Origin: an uncultured Eubacteriales bacterium
GTDB taxonomy: Bacteria > Bacillota > Clostridia > Christensenellales > Aristaeellaceae
DNA: 64,000 bases
Direction of reading: 5' to 3'
NCBI GenBank assembly: GCA_902765735.1
Contig: CACXBB010000010.1
Location: 90,429 to 154,428 of the forward strand
The notes beneath the pieces are model-generated. The model had not been told where the DNA came from. It saw nothing but the letters and a program-made list of their open reading frames with translations, and made no database searches. The translations under genes and the position numbers were made by a program. Shown here in pieces: positions 8,670-17,340 of the stretch (positions are counted from its first letter, which is position 1; each line of letters begins with the position of its first letter).

Positions 8670-11353
8670 AGCGCTGGCTTGAGCTGCTCAACGACCCCGG
8701 GCGGGACATCTACGAGCGCCGCTACCGGCTGCTGTCCGCCATCAGCATCGTCTCGCTGCTGCTGTGGCTGCTGGTGGCCGCCGCGGTGGACTTCCACTCC
8801 AAGCGTCTTTTGTTCTTCCTGATCTGCGACGTGATGTTCGTGCCCATGATGATCATCACCCTGCGCACCGGCCAGATCCAGCTGGGGGCCGGAGGCAGCG
8901 GCTTTCTGTTGATATTCCTGATGCTGCCCTTCGCCTTCTTCTACAACGGCGGCATCGAGGCCGGCGCGCCCAACTGGAGCATACTGGCGATGGTGTTCGT
9001 CACGCTGACCGTCCGCGGCGGCCTGCGCACGTTCCTGCTGGTCTCGGACGTGCTGGTCACGGCGATCTGCTACCTGATCTGCTATACGCACCCGGAGCTG
9101 GTGGCCCAGCACACGGTGCAGGCCGCCTACGTGGATTCGCTCTCATCGCTGATCATCACCGCACTCATCATCAGCAGCATGTTCCTGTTCCAGCTGCACG
9201 TGTACGGCCAGGAGCGGGAGATCCTTGAAAAGCAGAGCCTGCAGATCGAGGAGCTGAACCGGGCGCAGAACAGCTTCTTCTCCAGCATGAGCCACGAGAT
9301 CCGCACTCCCGTGAACACCATCATCGGTTTAAACGAGATGATACTGCGCGAGCGCGTGTCCGACGAGGTGCGGGAGGACGCCCTGCACATCGAGAGCGCC
9401 GGCCGGATGCTCCTGCAGACCGTCAACGACATCCTGGAGATGTCCAAGCTGGAGTCCGGGCGGCTGGAGATCGTCAGCGCCCGCTACGCCACCGGCGGCA
9501 TGCTGTCGGACGTGGTGAACATGATCTGGGTGAAGGCCCGGGAGAAGGGGCTGGAGTTCCGCGTCGATGTGGACCCGGCGCTGCCCGCGGCCCTGTACGG
9601 CGACGAGATGCGCGTCAAGCAGGTGCTGATCAACCTGCTGACCAACGCCGTCAAGTACACCGAGAAGGGCGGCGTGACGCTGTCCGTGCAGGGGGAGCGC
9701 ACCGACGAGGGGACCCTGCGGATGATCTGCACCGTGACGGACACCGGCATCGGCATCCGGCAGGAGAGCATCCCGCACCTGTTCACCGCCTTCAAGCGGG
9801 TGGACGAGCACGACAACCGCCACATCGAGGGCACCGGGCTGGGGCTGTCCATCGTCAAGCAGCTGTTGGACCTGATGGGCGGCGAGATCAGCGTCAACAG
9901 CATCTATACGAAGGGCACCACGGTGATCGTGACGCTGCCCCAGACCGTCGCCGACGACGCCCCCGTGGGCCCGGTGGACATGCGGTCCCGCCGCGACGCC
10001 GGGGAGGGCGCGCGCTACGTGCCCGCCTTCACCGCGGATCAGGCCCGCGTGCTGGCGGTGGACGACACCGCCGCGAACCTGCTGGTGCTGGAGAAGCTGC
10101 TTCGGGACACCCGGGTGCGGGTGGACGCCGCCCGCAGCGGGGCCGAGGCGCTGGAGCGGACGCTGCAGACCCGCTACGACGTCATACTGATGGACCACGT
10201 GATGCCCGGCATGGACGGCATCGAGTGCCTGCGCCGCATACGCGCCCAGGCGGGCGGGCTGTGCCACGCCTGCCCCGCGGTGGCGCTGACCGCCAACGCG
10301 GGCAGCGGCATGGAGGCCATGTACCGGCGGGAAGGCTTCGACGGCTATCTGGTCAAGCCCATCCGGGGCGAGGTGCTGGAGCGCGAGCTGCTCAGGCTAC
10401 TGCCCCCGGAGCTGGTCAGCCTGACCGGCGCGGCGGCGGGGGACGGCAGCGCGGACGGCCTTAAAACGGGCCGCGCCCGCGCGCGGCGGCAGATCGCCGT
10501 CACCGTGGACAGCAGCGCCGATCTGCCGGAGGACGCGCTGCGCGAATGGGAGATCTCCGTGATACCGTTCTACGTCAAAACGGAAAACGGCCTGTTCCAG
10601 GACGGCGTGGAGGTGGACACCCGCGGCCTGGTCGGCTGGATGAAGCGCGGCAAAGACGTGCGGGCCGTGCCGCCCAGCCGGGAGGAGCTGGAGGCGTTCT
10701 TCGCCGAGACGCTGTCCGGGGCCAACAACGTCATACACTTCACCGCGGGCAAGAGCGTCAGCCAGGGCTACCCCGTGGCCTGCGCCGCCGCGGAGAGCTT
10801 CAACAACGTCACGGTCTACGACGGCGGCCACCTCTCCACCGGCACCGGGCTGCTGGCTGTCCACGCCGCCCGGCTGGCCCGGGCCGGAAAGCCCGTGGAC
10901 GAGATACTCTCGGAGCTGGACAGATACAAACGGAAGATCGTCACCACCTTCGTCATCGACACCGCGGACTTTCTGGTGCGCGCCGGGCGCACGCGGCGGA
11001 GCGTGAAGCTGATCTCCGACGCGCTGCTGCTGCGCCCGGAGTTTCAGATGCGCCGCGGCCGGCTGCGCACCGCGCGGCTGTTCATGGGCAGCCGGGAGCG
11101 CACCCGCAGAAAGTACGTGCGGGGCCTCCTCAGGCGCTACCCGCCCGGGGAGGGCGAGACGCTGTACCTGACCCACGTGGGGCTGACCGCCGGGGAGTGC
11201 GCGCGGATCGTCGCGGAGGTGCGGGACGCGCTCGGGCACGACCGGGTGAGCGTGCAGAACGCTTCCTCCGCCATCTCCACCAACTGCGGACCGGGCACCT
11301 ATGGCCTGATCTACCGCGCCGCCGAGCCGGTGGAGGGGGAGAGTCGGCCGTAG
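8666..11353 (+). CDS. Hybrid histidine kinase fused to a C-terminal DegV (fatty-acid-binding) domain
   Basis: An 895-residue membrane kinase translationally coupled (ATGA) to the preceding kinase. About 200 N-terminal residues contain several membrane helices. HisKA follows (SSMSHEIRTPVNTIIG, His near residue 210), then the ATPase domain (NLLTNAVKYTEKG, DTGIGI, GTGLGLSIVKQLL) and a receiver (AVDDTAAN, VILMDHVMPGMDG). From about residue 607 to the end it is a full-length DegV/FakB-type domain: IAVTVDSSADLP, the YDGGHLSTGTGLLA segment that matches the DegV DS-x-G-x-G region, and the late conserved VIDTADFLVRAGRTRR. DegV proteins bind fatty acids for the Fak fatty-acid kinase. Attached to a kinase the domain could act as a lipid sensor. 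This fusion is not one I know. Confidence 0.9.
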   Translation: MKRWLELLNDPGRDIYERRYRLLSAISIVSLLLWLLVAAAVDFHSKRLLFFLICDVMFVPMMIITLRTGQIQLGAGGSGFLLIFLMLPFAFFYNGGIEAGAPNWSILAMVFVTLTVRGGLRTFLLVSDVLVTAICYLICYTHPELVAQHTVQAAYVDSLSSLIITALIISSMFLFQLHVYGQEREILEKQSLQIEELNRAQNSFFSSMSHEIRTPVNTIIGLNEMILRERVSDEVREDALHIESAGRMLLQTVNDILEMSKLESGRLEIVSARYATGGMLSDVVNMIWVKAREKGLEFRVDVDPALPAALYGDEMRVKQVLINLLTNAVKYTEKGGVTLSVQGERTDEGTLRMICTVTDTGIGIRQESIPHLFTAFKRVDEHDNRHIEGTGLGLSIVKQLLDLMGGEISVNSIYTKGTTVIVTLPQTVADDAPVGPVDMRSRRDAGEGARYVPAFTADQARVLAVDDTAANLLVLEKLLRDTRVRVDAARSGAEALERTLQTRYDVILMDHVMPGMDGIECLRRIRAQAGGLCHACPAVALTANAGSGMEAMYRREGFDGYLVKPIRGEVLERELLRLLPPELVSLTGAAAGDGSADGLKTGRARARRQIAVTVDSSADLPEDALREWEISVIPFYVKTENGLFQDGVEVDTRGLVGWMKRGKDVRAVPPSREELEAFFAETLSGANNVIHFTAGKSVSQGYPVACAAAESFNNVTVYDGGHLSTGTGLLAVHAARLARAGKPVDEILSELDRYKRKIVTTFVIDTADFLVRAGRTRRSVKLISDALLLRPEFQMRRGRLRTARLFMGSRERTRRKYVRGLLRRYPPGEGETLYLTHVGLTAGECARIVAEVRDALGHDRVSVQNASSAISTNCGPGTYGLIYRAAEPVEGESRP

Positions 11354-11466
11354 GGACGCCATTTATGGCGTCCGCGTGGGGAAGAGGGAGTAGGCAGTAG
11401 GGAGTAGGGAGTAGGGGTTTTGTCGGTACGGAACCTACCGTAGGGACGCCATTTATGGCGTCCGCG
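11350..11466. repeat. Two copies of the GGACGCCAT-TT-ATGGCGTCC palindrome with short GGGAGTA repeats
   Basis: Copies at about 11350-11376 and 11440-11466 flank a run of GGGAGTAGG-type direct repeats (11388-11417). The same arrangement recurs at 23271-23348. The first copy begins inside the last codons of the kinase-DegV gene. No gene is seen between 11354 and 11508. Confidence 0.85.
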
Positions 11467-11508
11467 AGGGGGAACAGGGGTTATCTTGGTACAGGGTAGG
11501 GTGATGCT

Positions 11509-12845
11509 ATGAACAAGGCTCAGGGATTGACAAGGCACCTGTCCCCGCTGGGGGCGTGGGCGTTTGCGATAGGCACCAGCATGGGCTGGGGCGCGCTGGT
11601 GGTGACCGCCACACGTACCTGGCGCAGGCCGGTCCGGCGGGCAGCGTGCTGGGGCTGGCGCTGGGCGCTGTGATCATGGGCATCGTCGCCCTGAACTACG
11701 CCTGCCTGATGCGCTCCTACCCGGACGCCGGCGGCGCGTATGCCTATACCCGCGAGGTGTTCGGCTAGGACTACGGCTTTCTGACGGCGTGGTTCCTGGC
11801 GATGATCTACTTCGCCATACTGTGGGCCAACGCCACGTCGCTGCCGATGTTCGTCAGGATATTCATCGGCGACGCCCTCCGCTTCGGCAGGCTGTATGCC
11901 ATATTCGGCTACGACGTGTACCTCGGCGAGGCGCTGCTGTCCGTCGCGGCGCTGTTGGTGTTCGGGTATATGTGCGTGCGGCGTCCGCGGGCGACCGACG
12001 CGGTGATGATCGCGCTGGCGTGCCTGTTCGCGGCGGGCATCGCGGCGTGCTTTGTGGGGGCGTTTGCGGCCGGGGGCCGCGCCATGAAGCCCGCCTTTGT
12101 GCCGGACGGCGCGGCGCTTTCGCAGATCGTGAGGATCGCGGTGATCTCCCCCTGGGCGTTCATAGGCTTCGAGAGCATCTCCCACGCCACCGAGGAATTC
12201 GACTTTGACCGGGACAGGATCCGCCGCGTGATGCTCATCGCGGTGGCGTCCACGCTGGTATTGTACGTGCTGGTGACGCTCCTGTCCGTGACGGCCTATC
12301 CGTCGCGGTACGCAAGCTGGCCGGACTACATCCGTGATCTGAACAATCTGACCGGCCTGGAGGCGCTGCCCGCCTTCTACGCGGCGGATCACTACCTGGG
12401 CGGCGCCGGTGTCGCGCTTTTGACGCTGTCGCTGCTGGCGCTGGTGATCACCAGCCTGATCGGCAACACCTCGGCGTTGAGCCGCCTGTTCTACGCGATG
12501 GCCAAGGACAGGCTGCTGCCGGAGTCCTTCTCCAGGCTCAACGACCGCGGCGCGCCGGCCCGGGCGGTCCTGGCGGTGACGGCCGCCTCGTGCCTGGTGC
12601 CGCTGCTGGGCGGCACGGCCATCGGCTGGATCGTGGACGTCACCACCATCGGCGCGACGCTGATCTACGGCAACGTCTCCGCCGCCGCCGCCCGGCTGGG
12701 GCGGAACATGAAGAACCGGCGGGAGATGTGGATCGGCCGCGCAGGCCTGGGCATCATGATCGCCTTCTGCGCGTACATACTGCTGCCCAACCTGGTCGCG
12801 CGGGGCACCATCGCCCGGGAGACCTACTTCCTGTTCATACTGTGA
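11509..12845 (+). pseudogene. Broken amino-acid permease (APC family), N-terminal half of a permease/GGDEF/EAL fusion
   Basis: The ATG at 11509 starts a typical APC N terminus (LSPLGAWAFAIGTSMGWGALVVTA). At about 11611 one base appears to be missing: restoring an A gives TANTYLAQAG and continuous permease sequence in the next frame. A TAG at 11766-11768 (...REVFG stop DYGFLTAW...) interrupts it again, and a TGA at 12843-12845 replaces what should be a Trp before CVLGFLYF, the start of the last permease helix. About ten hydrophobic helices are otherwise well kept. Everything after the frameshift, including the GGDEF/EAL gene from 12849, is in one frame, so the three lesions look like decay of a single long gene. 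Sequencing error is the alternative. Confidence 0.8.
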
Positions 12846-12848
12846 TGC

Positions 12849-15428
12849 GTGCTGGGCTTTCTGTATTTCCGCAGGATACTGCGTCGGGATAAGGAGAAGC
12901 GCTTCGGGATGTCCGGCATCGTGTGGGTTTCGCTGCTGGCGATGGTGCTGTTCATATCGCTGATATGGATGCGCCAGTCCATGATCGCCTCCAACGACCG
13001 CATGCTCTCCAACATCGACGCCTACTATGAACAGCGGGACGACGCGGGCGCGCCGCAGTCGGACGACGAGGCATACGTCCGCACTCAGGTGGCCGAGCTT
13101 CAAAAGACCAACACCCGCACCATGCTGATGGCCATCGGACTGTTCGGGTTCACGCTCGTCATCATGCTGACCAACCACTCCTACATGACCAAGCGCTCCC
13201 GGGAGAACGAGATGCTGGCCAACAGGGACCCGCTGACCGGCGTCAAGAGCAAGCACGCCTTCCTGGTGGCGGAGAAGGCCCTGGACCGGGACATCGCGGA
13301 GGGCACCGCCGGGGAGTTCGCCGTGGTGGTGTGCGACGTCAACGGGCTGAAGAACATCAACGACACCTACGGGCACAAGGCCGGCGACGAGTACATCCGC
13401 AAGGCGTGCAAGATGGTGTGCGACGTGTACAAGCACAGCCCCGTGTACCGCGTGGGCGGCGACGAATTCGTGGTGATCGTGAGGGGCCGGGAGTACCCCA
13501 TCCACCGGGAGCTCACCCGGACGCTGCACGACCGGTCCGTGGACGCCATCAACGCCGGCGGCGCGGTGGTCTCCGGCGGCGCTTCCCACTTCAAGCCCGG
13601 GGAGGACACCCGCTTCCACGACGTGTTCGAACGCGCCGACGCCCTGATGTACGAGGAAAAGCAGCTTTTAAAGGGCCTGGGCGCGGTGTCGCGGGACGAC
13701 GCCGAAAAGGCCGCGAAGCCGGTCGGACCCTCCCCCGACGAGCAGATCATACTCAACGTGGTCAAGAAGGTGCTGATCGTGGAGGACGAGCCGGTCAACC
13801 AGATGATGCTGGGCGCCGCCCTCCAGGAGGAGTACGAGGTGCTCTACGCCTCCGACGGCGCGGAGGCACTGGAGATCGTCAAGGCCGACATGGACAACCT
13901 GTCGCTGATGCTGCTGGACCTCCAGATGCCCGGCATGAACGGCAGGGAAGTGCTGCGCATCATGAAGGAGGACCCGGAGTATTCGAAGCTGCCGGTGATC
14001 GTGCTTACTGCCGACCAGACCGCCGAGGTGGACTGCCTGCGGCTGGGGGCCATGGACTTCATCCCCAAGCCCTATCCCGGCTGGGAGATCGTGCGCGCCA
14101 GGGTGCATCGCTGCATCGAGCTGTCCGAGAACCGGATCATCATACAGTCCACCGAGCGTGACAGCCTGACCCAGCTATTCAACATCGACTACTTCCTGCG
14201 CTACGTCAAGATGTACGACCAGCACTACCACGACATGGCCATGGACGCCGTGGTGCTGGACGTGAACCGCTTCCACATCGTCAACGAGCGCTACGGCAAG
14301 GCCTGCGGCGACAGCGTGCTCCGGCGCATCGGCGAGCGCATCCGGCAGATCGCCCGCCAGATCAAGGGCGTGGGCTGCCGCCGCGGCGCGGACACCTTCC
14401 TGATCTACTGCCCCCACCGGGAGGACTATCCCGCCCTGCTGGACAGCATCTCCGAGGCGCTCAAGGACGACGAGAAGGCCTCCAACCGCATCAGGCTGCG
14501 CCTGGGCATCTACGCCGGGGTGGACAAGGAGATCGACATCGAGCGGCGCTTCGACTACGCCAAGATCGCGGCGGATACCGTCAGGGGGAGCTACATCGAG
14601 CCCATCGGTTACTATGACAATGAGATGCGGGAGCGCGAGCTGTACCGGGAGCGCCTGCTGGAGGACTTCCGGCCGTCGCTGGAGAACAACCGCTTCACGG
14701 TGTACTTCCAGCCCAAGTACGACATCCGCCCGGAGGTGCCCGTGCTGGTGAGCGCCGAGGCGCTGGTGCGCTGGGACCACCCCGAGCTGGGGATCATCAC
14801 CCCGGACGACTTCATACCGCTGCTGGAGGACAACGGGCTCATACTGGAGCTGGACCGCTTCGTCTGGCGGGAGACCGCCGGACGCATCCGGGAGTGGAAG
14901 GACCGCCTCGGCGTCGCGCTGCCGGTGTCGGTGAACGTGTCCCGCGTGGACATGCTGACGCCCAACCTCAAGGGCATCTTCCGGGAGATACTCAACGACT
15001 ACGGCCTCACCGCCGACGACATGATCCTGGAGATCACCGAGTCCGCCTACACCGGCGACTCCGAGCACGTGCTGGCCGTGGCGCGGGAGCTGCGGGGCGT
15101 GGGCATGGGCTTCCGCATCGCCATGGACGACTTCGGCACCGGCTACTCCTCGCTGGGCATGCTGTCCAACCTGCCCATCGACGCCCTCAAGCTCGACATG
15201 AGCTTCGTGTCAAGCGCCTTCGGGGAGGACCGGGACACCCGCATGATCGAGCTGATCATCGAGATCGCGGACTACCTCAAGGTGCCCGTGGTGGCCGAGG
15301 GCGTGGAGACCGAGGAACAGTACCGGGCCCTCCGCAGGATGGTCTGCGACCTCATACAGGGGTACTACTTCTCCGTGCCCGTGCCGCCGGAGGAGTTTGA
15401 ACGGTTCTTGGCGGAGAAGGGGAAGTGA
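12849..15428 (+). CDS. GGDEF - REC - GGDEF - EAL protein, C-terminal part of the permease fusion
   Basis: This 859-residue open stretch begins at a GTG without a ribosome site and continues the permease frame after one TGA. Its first 25 residues are the last permease helix, followed by two more membrane helices. Next come a GGDEF domain with intact RVGGDEF (no RxxD inhibition site), a receiver (VEDEPVNQ, LLDLQMPGMNG, PKPYPG), and a second GGDEF-like domain with RRGADTF, which is degenerate. Last is a complete EAL domain (EALVRWDHP, EITESAY, MDDFGTGYSS, EGVETEEQ). Both cyclase and phosphodiesterase chemistry therefore look possible. Whether it is still translated is unclear: upstream there is only the stop codon, and re-initiation would be needed. 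Confidence 0.75.
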   Translation: MLGFLYFRRILRRDKEKRFGMSGIVWVSLLAMVLFISLIWMRQSMIASNDRMLSNIDAYYEQRDDAGAPQSDDEAYVRTQVAELQKTNTRTMLMAIGLFGFTLVIMLTNHSYMTKRSRENEMLANRDPLTGVKSKHAFLVAEKALDRDIAEGTAGEFAVVVCDVNGLKNINDTYGHKAGDEYIRKACKMVCDVYKHSPVYRVGGDEFVVIVRGREYPIHRELTRTLHDRSVDAINAGGAVVSGGASHFKPGEDTRFHDVFERADALMYEEKQLLKGLGAVSRDDAEKAAKPVGPSPDEQIILNVVKKVLIVEDEPVNQMMLGAALQEEYEVLYASDGAEALEIVKADMDNLSLMLLDLQMPGMNGREVLRIMKEDPEYSKLPVIVLTADQTAEVDCLRLGAMDFIPKPYPGWEIVRARVHRCIELSENRIIIQSTERDSLTQLFNIDYFLRYVKMYDQHYHDMAMDAVVLDVNRFHIVNERYGKACGDSVLRRIGERIRQIARQIKGVGCRRGADTFLIYCPHREDYPALLDSISEALKDDEKASNRIRLRLGIYAGVDKEIDIERRFDYAKIAADTVRGSYIEPIGYYDNEMRERELYRERLLEDFRPSLENNRFTVYFQPKYDIRPEVPVLVSAEALVRWDHPELGIITPDDFIPLLEDNGLILELDRFVWRETAGRIREWKDRLGVALPVSVNVSRVDMLTPNLKGIFREILNDYGLTADDMILEITESAYTGDSEHVLAVARELRGVGMGFRIAMDDFGTGYSSLGMLSNLPIDALKLDMSFVSSAFGEDRDTRMIELIIEIADYLKVPVVAEGVETEEQYRALRRMVCDLIQGYYFSVPVPPEEFERFLAEKGK

Positions 15429-15462
15429 TTGGGCTATTCACGTCTTCTGTGGGATTGCACAG

Positions 15463-15590
15463 GGACTCCCTCAGGCGCTGCGCGCCAGCTCCCTTCACTC
15501 CCCCAGTCAGCTTCGCTGACAGCCCCCTCGGAGAGGGGGCCAAGACGGGAGCCTTTTGGCGGGCACCGCGAAGCGGTGACGGAGGGAGTC
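15463..15590. repeat. Intergenic element with GACTCCCTC...GAGGGAGTC inverted ends
   Basis: A 128-bp palindromic element whose ends are GACTCCCTC and GAGGGAGTC. Inside are smaller hairpins (CAGCTTCGCTGACAGCCCCC and GCACCGCGAAGCGGTG). Close relatives lie at 25382-25527 and 35459-35715. The gap from 15429 to 15800 between two converging genes holds only this element and the MITE-like element that follows. Confidence 0.85.
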
Positions 15591-15644
15591 GGTATCCCTT
15601 CAACTCCGTTTAGAGCAGTACAGCAGTATTATTTCAAGCAACTG

Positions 15645-15796
15645 ACAGACAAAAGGGGCTGCCTCAAAACGACGAACATACGATGCAATCCATTCGTAGG
15701 GACGCCATTCATGGCGTCCGCGGGCGGCATGAATGCCGCCCCTACGGCGAATGGTACAGCGTTGGTTCGTTTTGAGACAGCCCCTCGTTGTCTGTC
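15645..15796. mobile_element. MITE-like element, copy 1
   Basis: A non-coding palindromic element. The core runs from AGGGGCTGCCTCAAAACGA (left, from 15654) to its imperfect inverse complement ending ...GACAGCCCCT (right, to 15785). Outside the core the match continues (GACAGACAA on the left, TTGTCTGTC on the right). The interior holds the GGACGCCAT palindrome and an inverted GGCATGAATGCC palindrome. A second copy lies at 35482-35609. No transposase is encoded, so movement would depend on an enzyme elsewhere. A structured RNA or bidirectional terminator is an alternative, since it sits between converging genes. Confidence 0.6.
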
Positions 15797-15800
15797 GTCG

Positions 15801-17180
15801 TTACAGCACCCGTCTATCCTGCATGTCGGGGGAGTAGAAGCAGCAGCCGTTGCGGCCGTGCTCCTTGACGTAGTACAGCGCGATGTCCGCCTCGTGGAAC
15901 ATCGCCTGGGGGTCGCCGTGGTCGCGGCACATGGACACGCCCACGCTCACGGAGATGGGCGGCATGCCGTCGTCGGTGTTGGACAGGTCCTGATTGATCT
16001 GTGTGACCTTGTGCTCGATCAGGGGCTGCACCTGGGGGCTGACGTGCACCATCAGCACCATGAACTCGTCGCCGCCGATGCGGCACACGTAGTCGTCGGA
16101 GCGGAAGTTCCGCTTGAGCACCGAGGCGATCTTGATCAGCGCGTCGTCGCCAATCTGGTGGCCCTGGGTGTCGTTGATGTTCTTGAATTTGTCCGCGTCG
16201 AACAGCAGAAACACGGTGGAGGACAGGTCCACGCTGTGCTTGATCAGGTCGAAGCCCGCGCGGTTGTACACGCCGGTGAGCTCGTCGTGGGAGGCCTTGT
16301 AGGACAGATTGTCGATGCTGCGCTTGTAGGCGGCGTACATCTGGTTGTAGGTGCCGGCGAGGTAGCGGAACTCGTGGGCGCCCATGATGGGCAGCTTCTG
16401 GTCGTGCTTGATGTGGTCCACCGCCCGGATCAGCGGATTGATGCCCAGGCTGGTGGTCAGCCACAACAGCAGCACCAGCGTGAGGGACTGTATGACGATC
16501 ATGATGGTCATCCACACCAGGTCGGCGTGCATGTTCGACTCCATGGCGTCCTGCGTGCCGTGGGTGCCGCTCTTCAAGTCGTCGATGCAGCGGTTCAGGT
16601 GGGCGCGGATGGCGTTTTTCTGGTTGTAGTAGGCGTCGTCGTGCATCATCTCCCGGGCGAGGGCCATCTTTTCGTCGGGGGAGAGCGCCCGGTGCGCTTC
16701 GGTCAGCTCGATGTCACGCAAGGGCTCCGGGATGTCCGCGTCCCCCCGGGCCGAGAGCACCAGAACCATGGCGTAGTATTCCCGGTCCATCAGCAGTACG
16801 GACTGGCTCATGGCGCTGTTGAGCTCCGTCAGCGCGTCGGAATCCGGCTGCCGCGCCTCCATGATCTCGATGGCGCGCTCCCGCTGCTTGGTCTCCAGGG
16901 ATTCGATGAAATAGTTGTCCAGATGCTCGCGCATGCCCAGCACCGTGTAGCACTGGGCCTCCTCGGTGAGGTAGTCCGAGGCCTTCAGCAGGCTGTCCGC
17001 CGCGTCCTGCAGCTCGATGTAGGCGTCCGTGGCGTCGGACAGGGCGTGGAAGGTGTGGATCGTGTGGTACGTCATGAACAGCAGCGCGGCGGTGATGCCC
17101 ATGGAGATGAACAGCATCAGCAGGAATGTGAGCCGCAGGGACAGGCCCTCCTCCCGGATCTTCCGTATCCAATGCTTCAT
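15801..17180 (-). CDS. Membrane-bound diguanylate cyclase (GGDEF)
   Basis: A 459-residue enzyme predicted to make cyclic-di-GMP. It starts with a short cytoplasmic segment and a membrane helix (residues about 14-35), then an external helical sensor of about 180 residues rich in Glu and Asp, and a second helix (IMIVIQSLTLVLLLWLTTSL). The C-terminal GGDEF domain begins ASHDELTGVYNRAG and has an intact RIGGDEF. Five residues before it is RSDD, matching the RxxD product-inhibition site, so feedback control by cyclic-di-GMP is likely. The start at 17180 is chosen for the GGAGGC upstream. It is transcribed alone from the promoter at 17243-17271. Confidence 0.92.
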   Translation of the reverse strand: MKHWIRKIREEGLSLRLTFLLMLFISMGITAALLFMTYHTIHTFHALSDATDAYIELQDAADSLLKASDYLTEEAQCYTVLGMREHLDNYFIESLETKQRERAIEIMEARQPDSDALTELNSAMSQSVLLMDREYYAMVLVLSARGDADIPEPLRDIELTEAHRALSPDEKMALAREMMHDDAYYNQKNAIRAHLNRCIDDLKSGTHGTQDAMESNMHADLVWMTIMIVIQSLTLVLLLWLTTSLGINPLIRAVDHIKHDQKLPIMGAHEFRYLAGTYNQMYAAYKRSIDNLSYKASHDELTGVYNRAGFDLIKHSVDLSSTVFLLFDADKFKNINDTQGHQIGDDALIKIASVLKRNFRSDDYVCRIGGDEFMVLMVHVSPQVQPLIEHKVTQINQDLSNTDDGMPPISVSVGVSMCRDHGDPQAMFHEADIALYYVKEHGRNGCCFYSPDMQDRRVL

Positions 17181-17242
17181 GCGCAAGCCTCCGTTCCATA
17201 GCTGTAAGTGATAACAAATCAAATTGTCATATTTTCATAACC

Positions 17243-17271
17243 ATTATAACATGGATAACGTTAACCTTCAA
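17243..17271 (-). promoter_or_regulatory. Sigma-A-type promoter of the GGDEF gene
   Basis: Minus strand: -35 TTGAAG (17266-17271), 17-base spacer, -10 TATAAT (17243-17248), 63 bases upstream of the start codon. Confidence 0.65.
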
Positions 17272-17283
17272 CCAAATACCGGA

Positions 17284-17322
17284 TAAAAACAAATAATCAG
17301 GGACGGCTTGAAGCCGTCCCTG
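17284..17322 (-). terminator. Intrinsic terminator downstream of the FucO-like gene
   Basis: A strong stem (CAGGGACGGCTT with its complement, 17299-17322) is followed on the minus strand by a T-rich stretch (ATTATTTGTTTTTAT). Confidence 0.85.
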
Positions 17323-17340
17323 ACCGTTTGCGGCGATGGA

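Noticed and set aside
11766..12845. In-frame TAG and TGA read as recoded amino acids (selenocysteine, pyrrolysine or a Trp TGA)
   Set aside because: TGA and TAG act as normal stops elsewhere in the window, no selenocysteine-type hairpin was recognised, and the same gene also has a frameshift, so decay or error is simpler.
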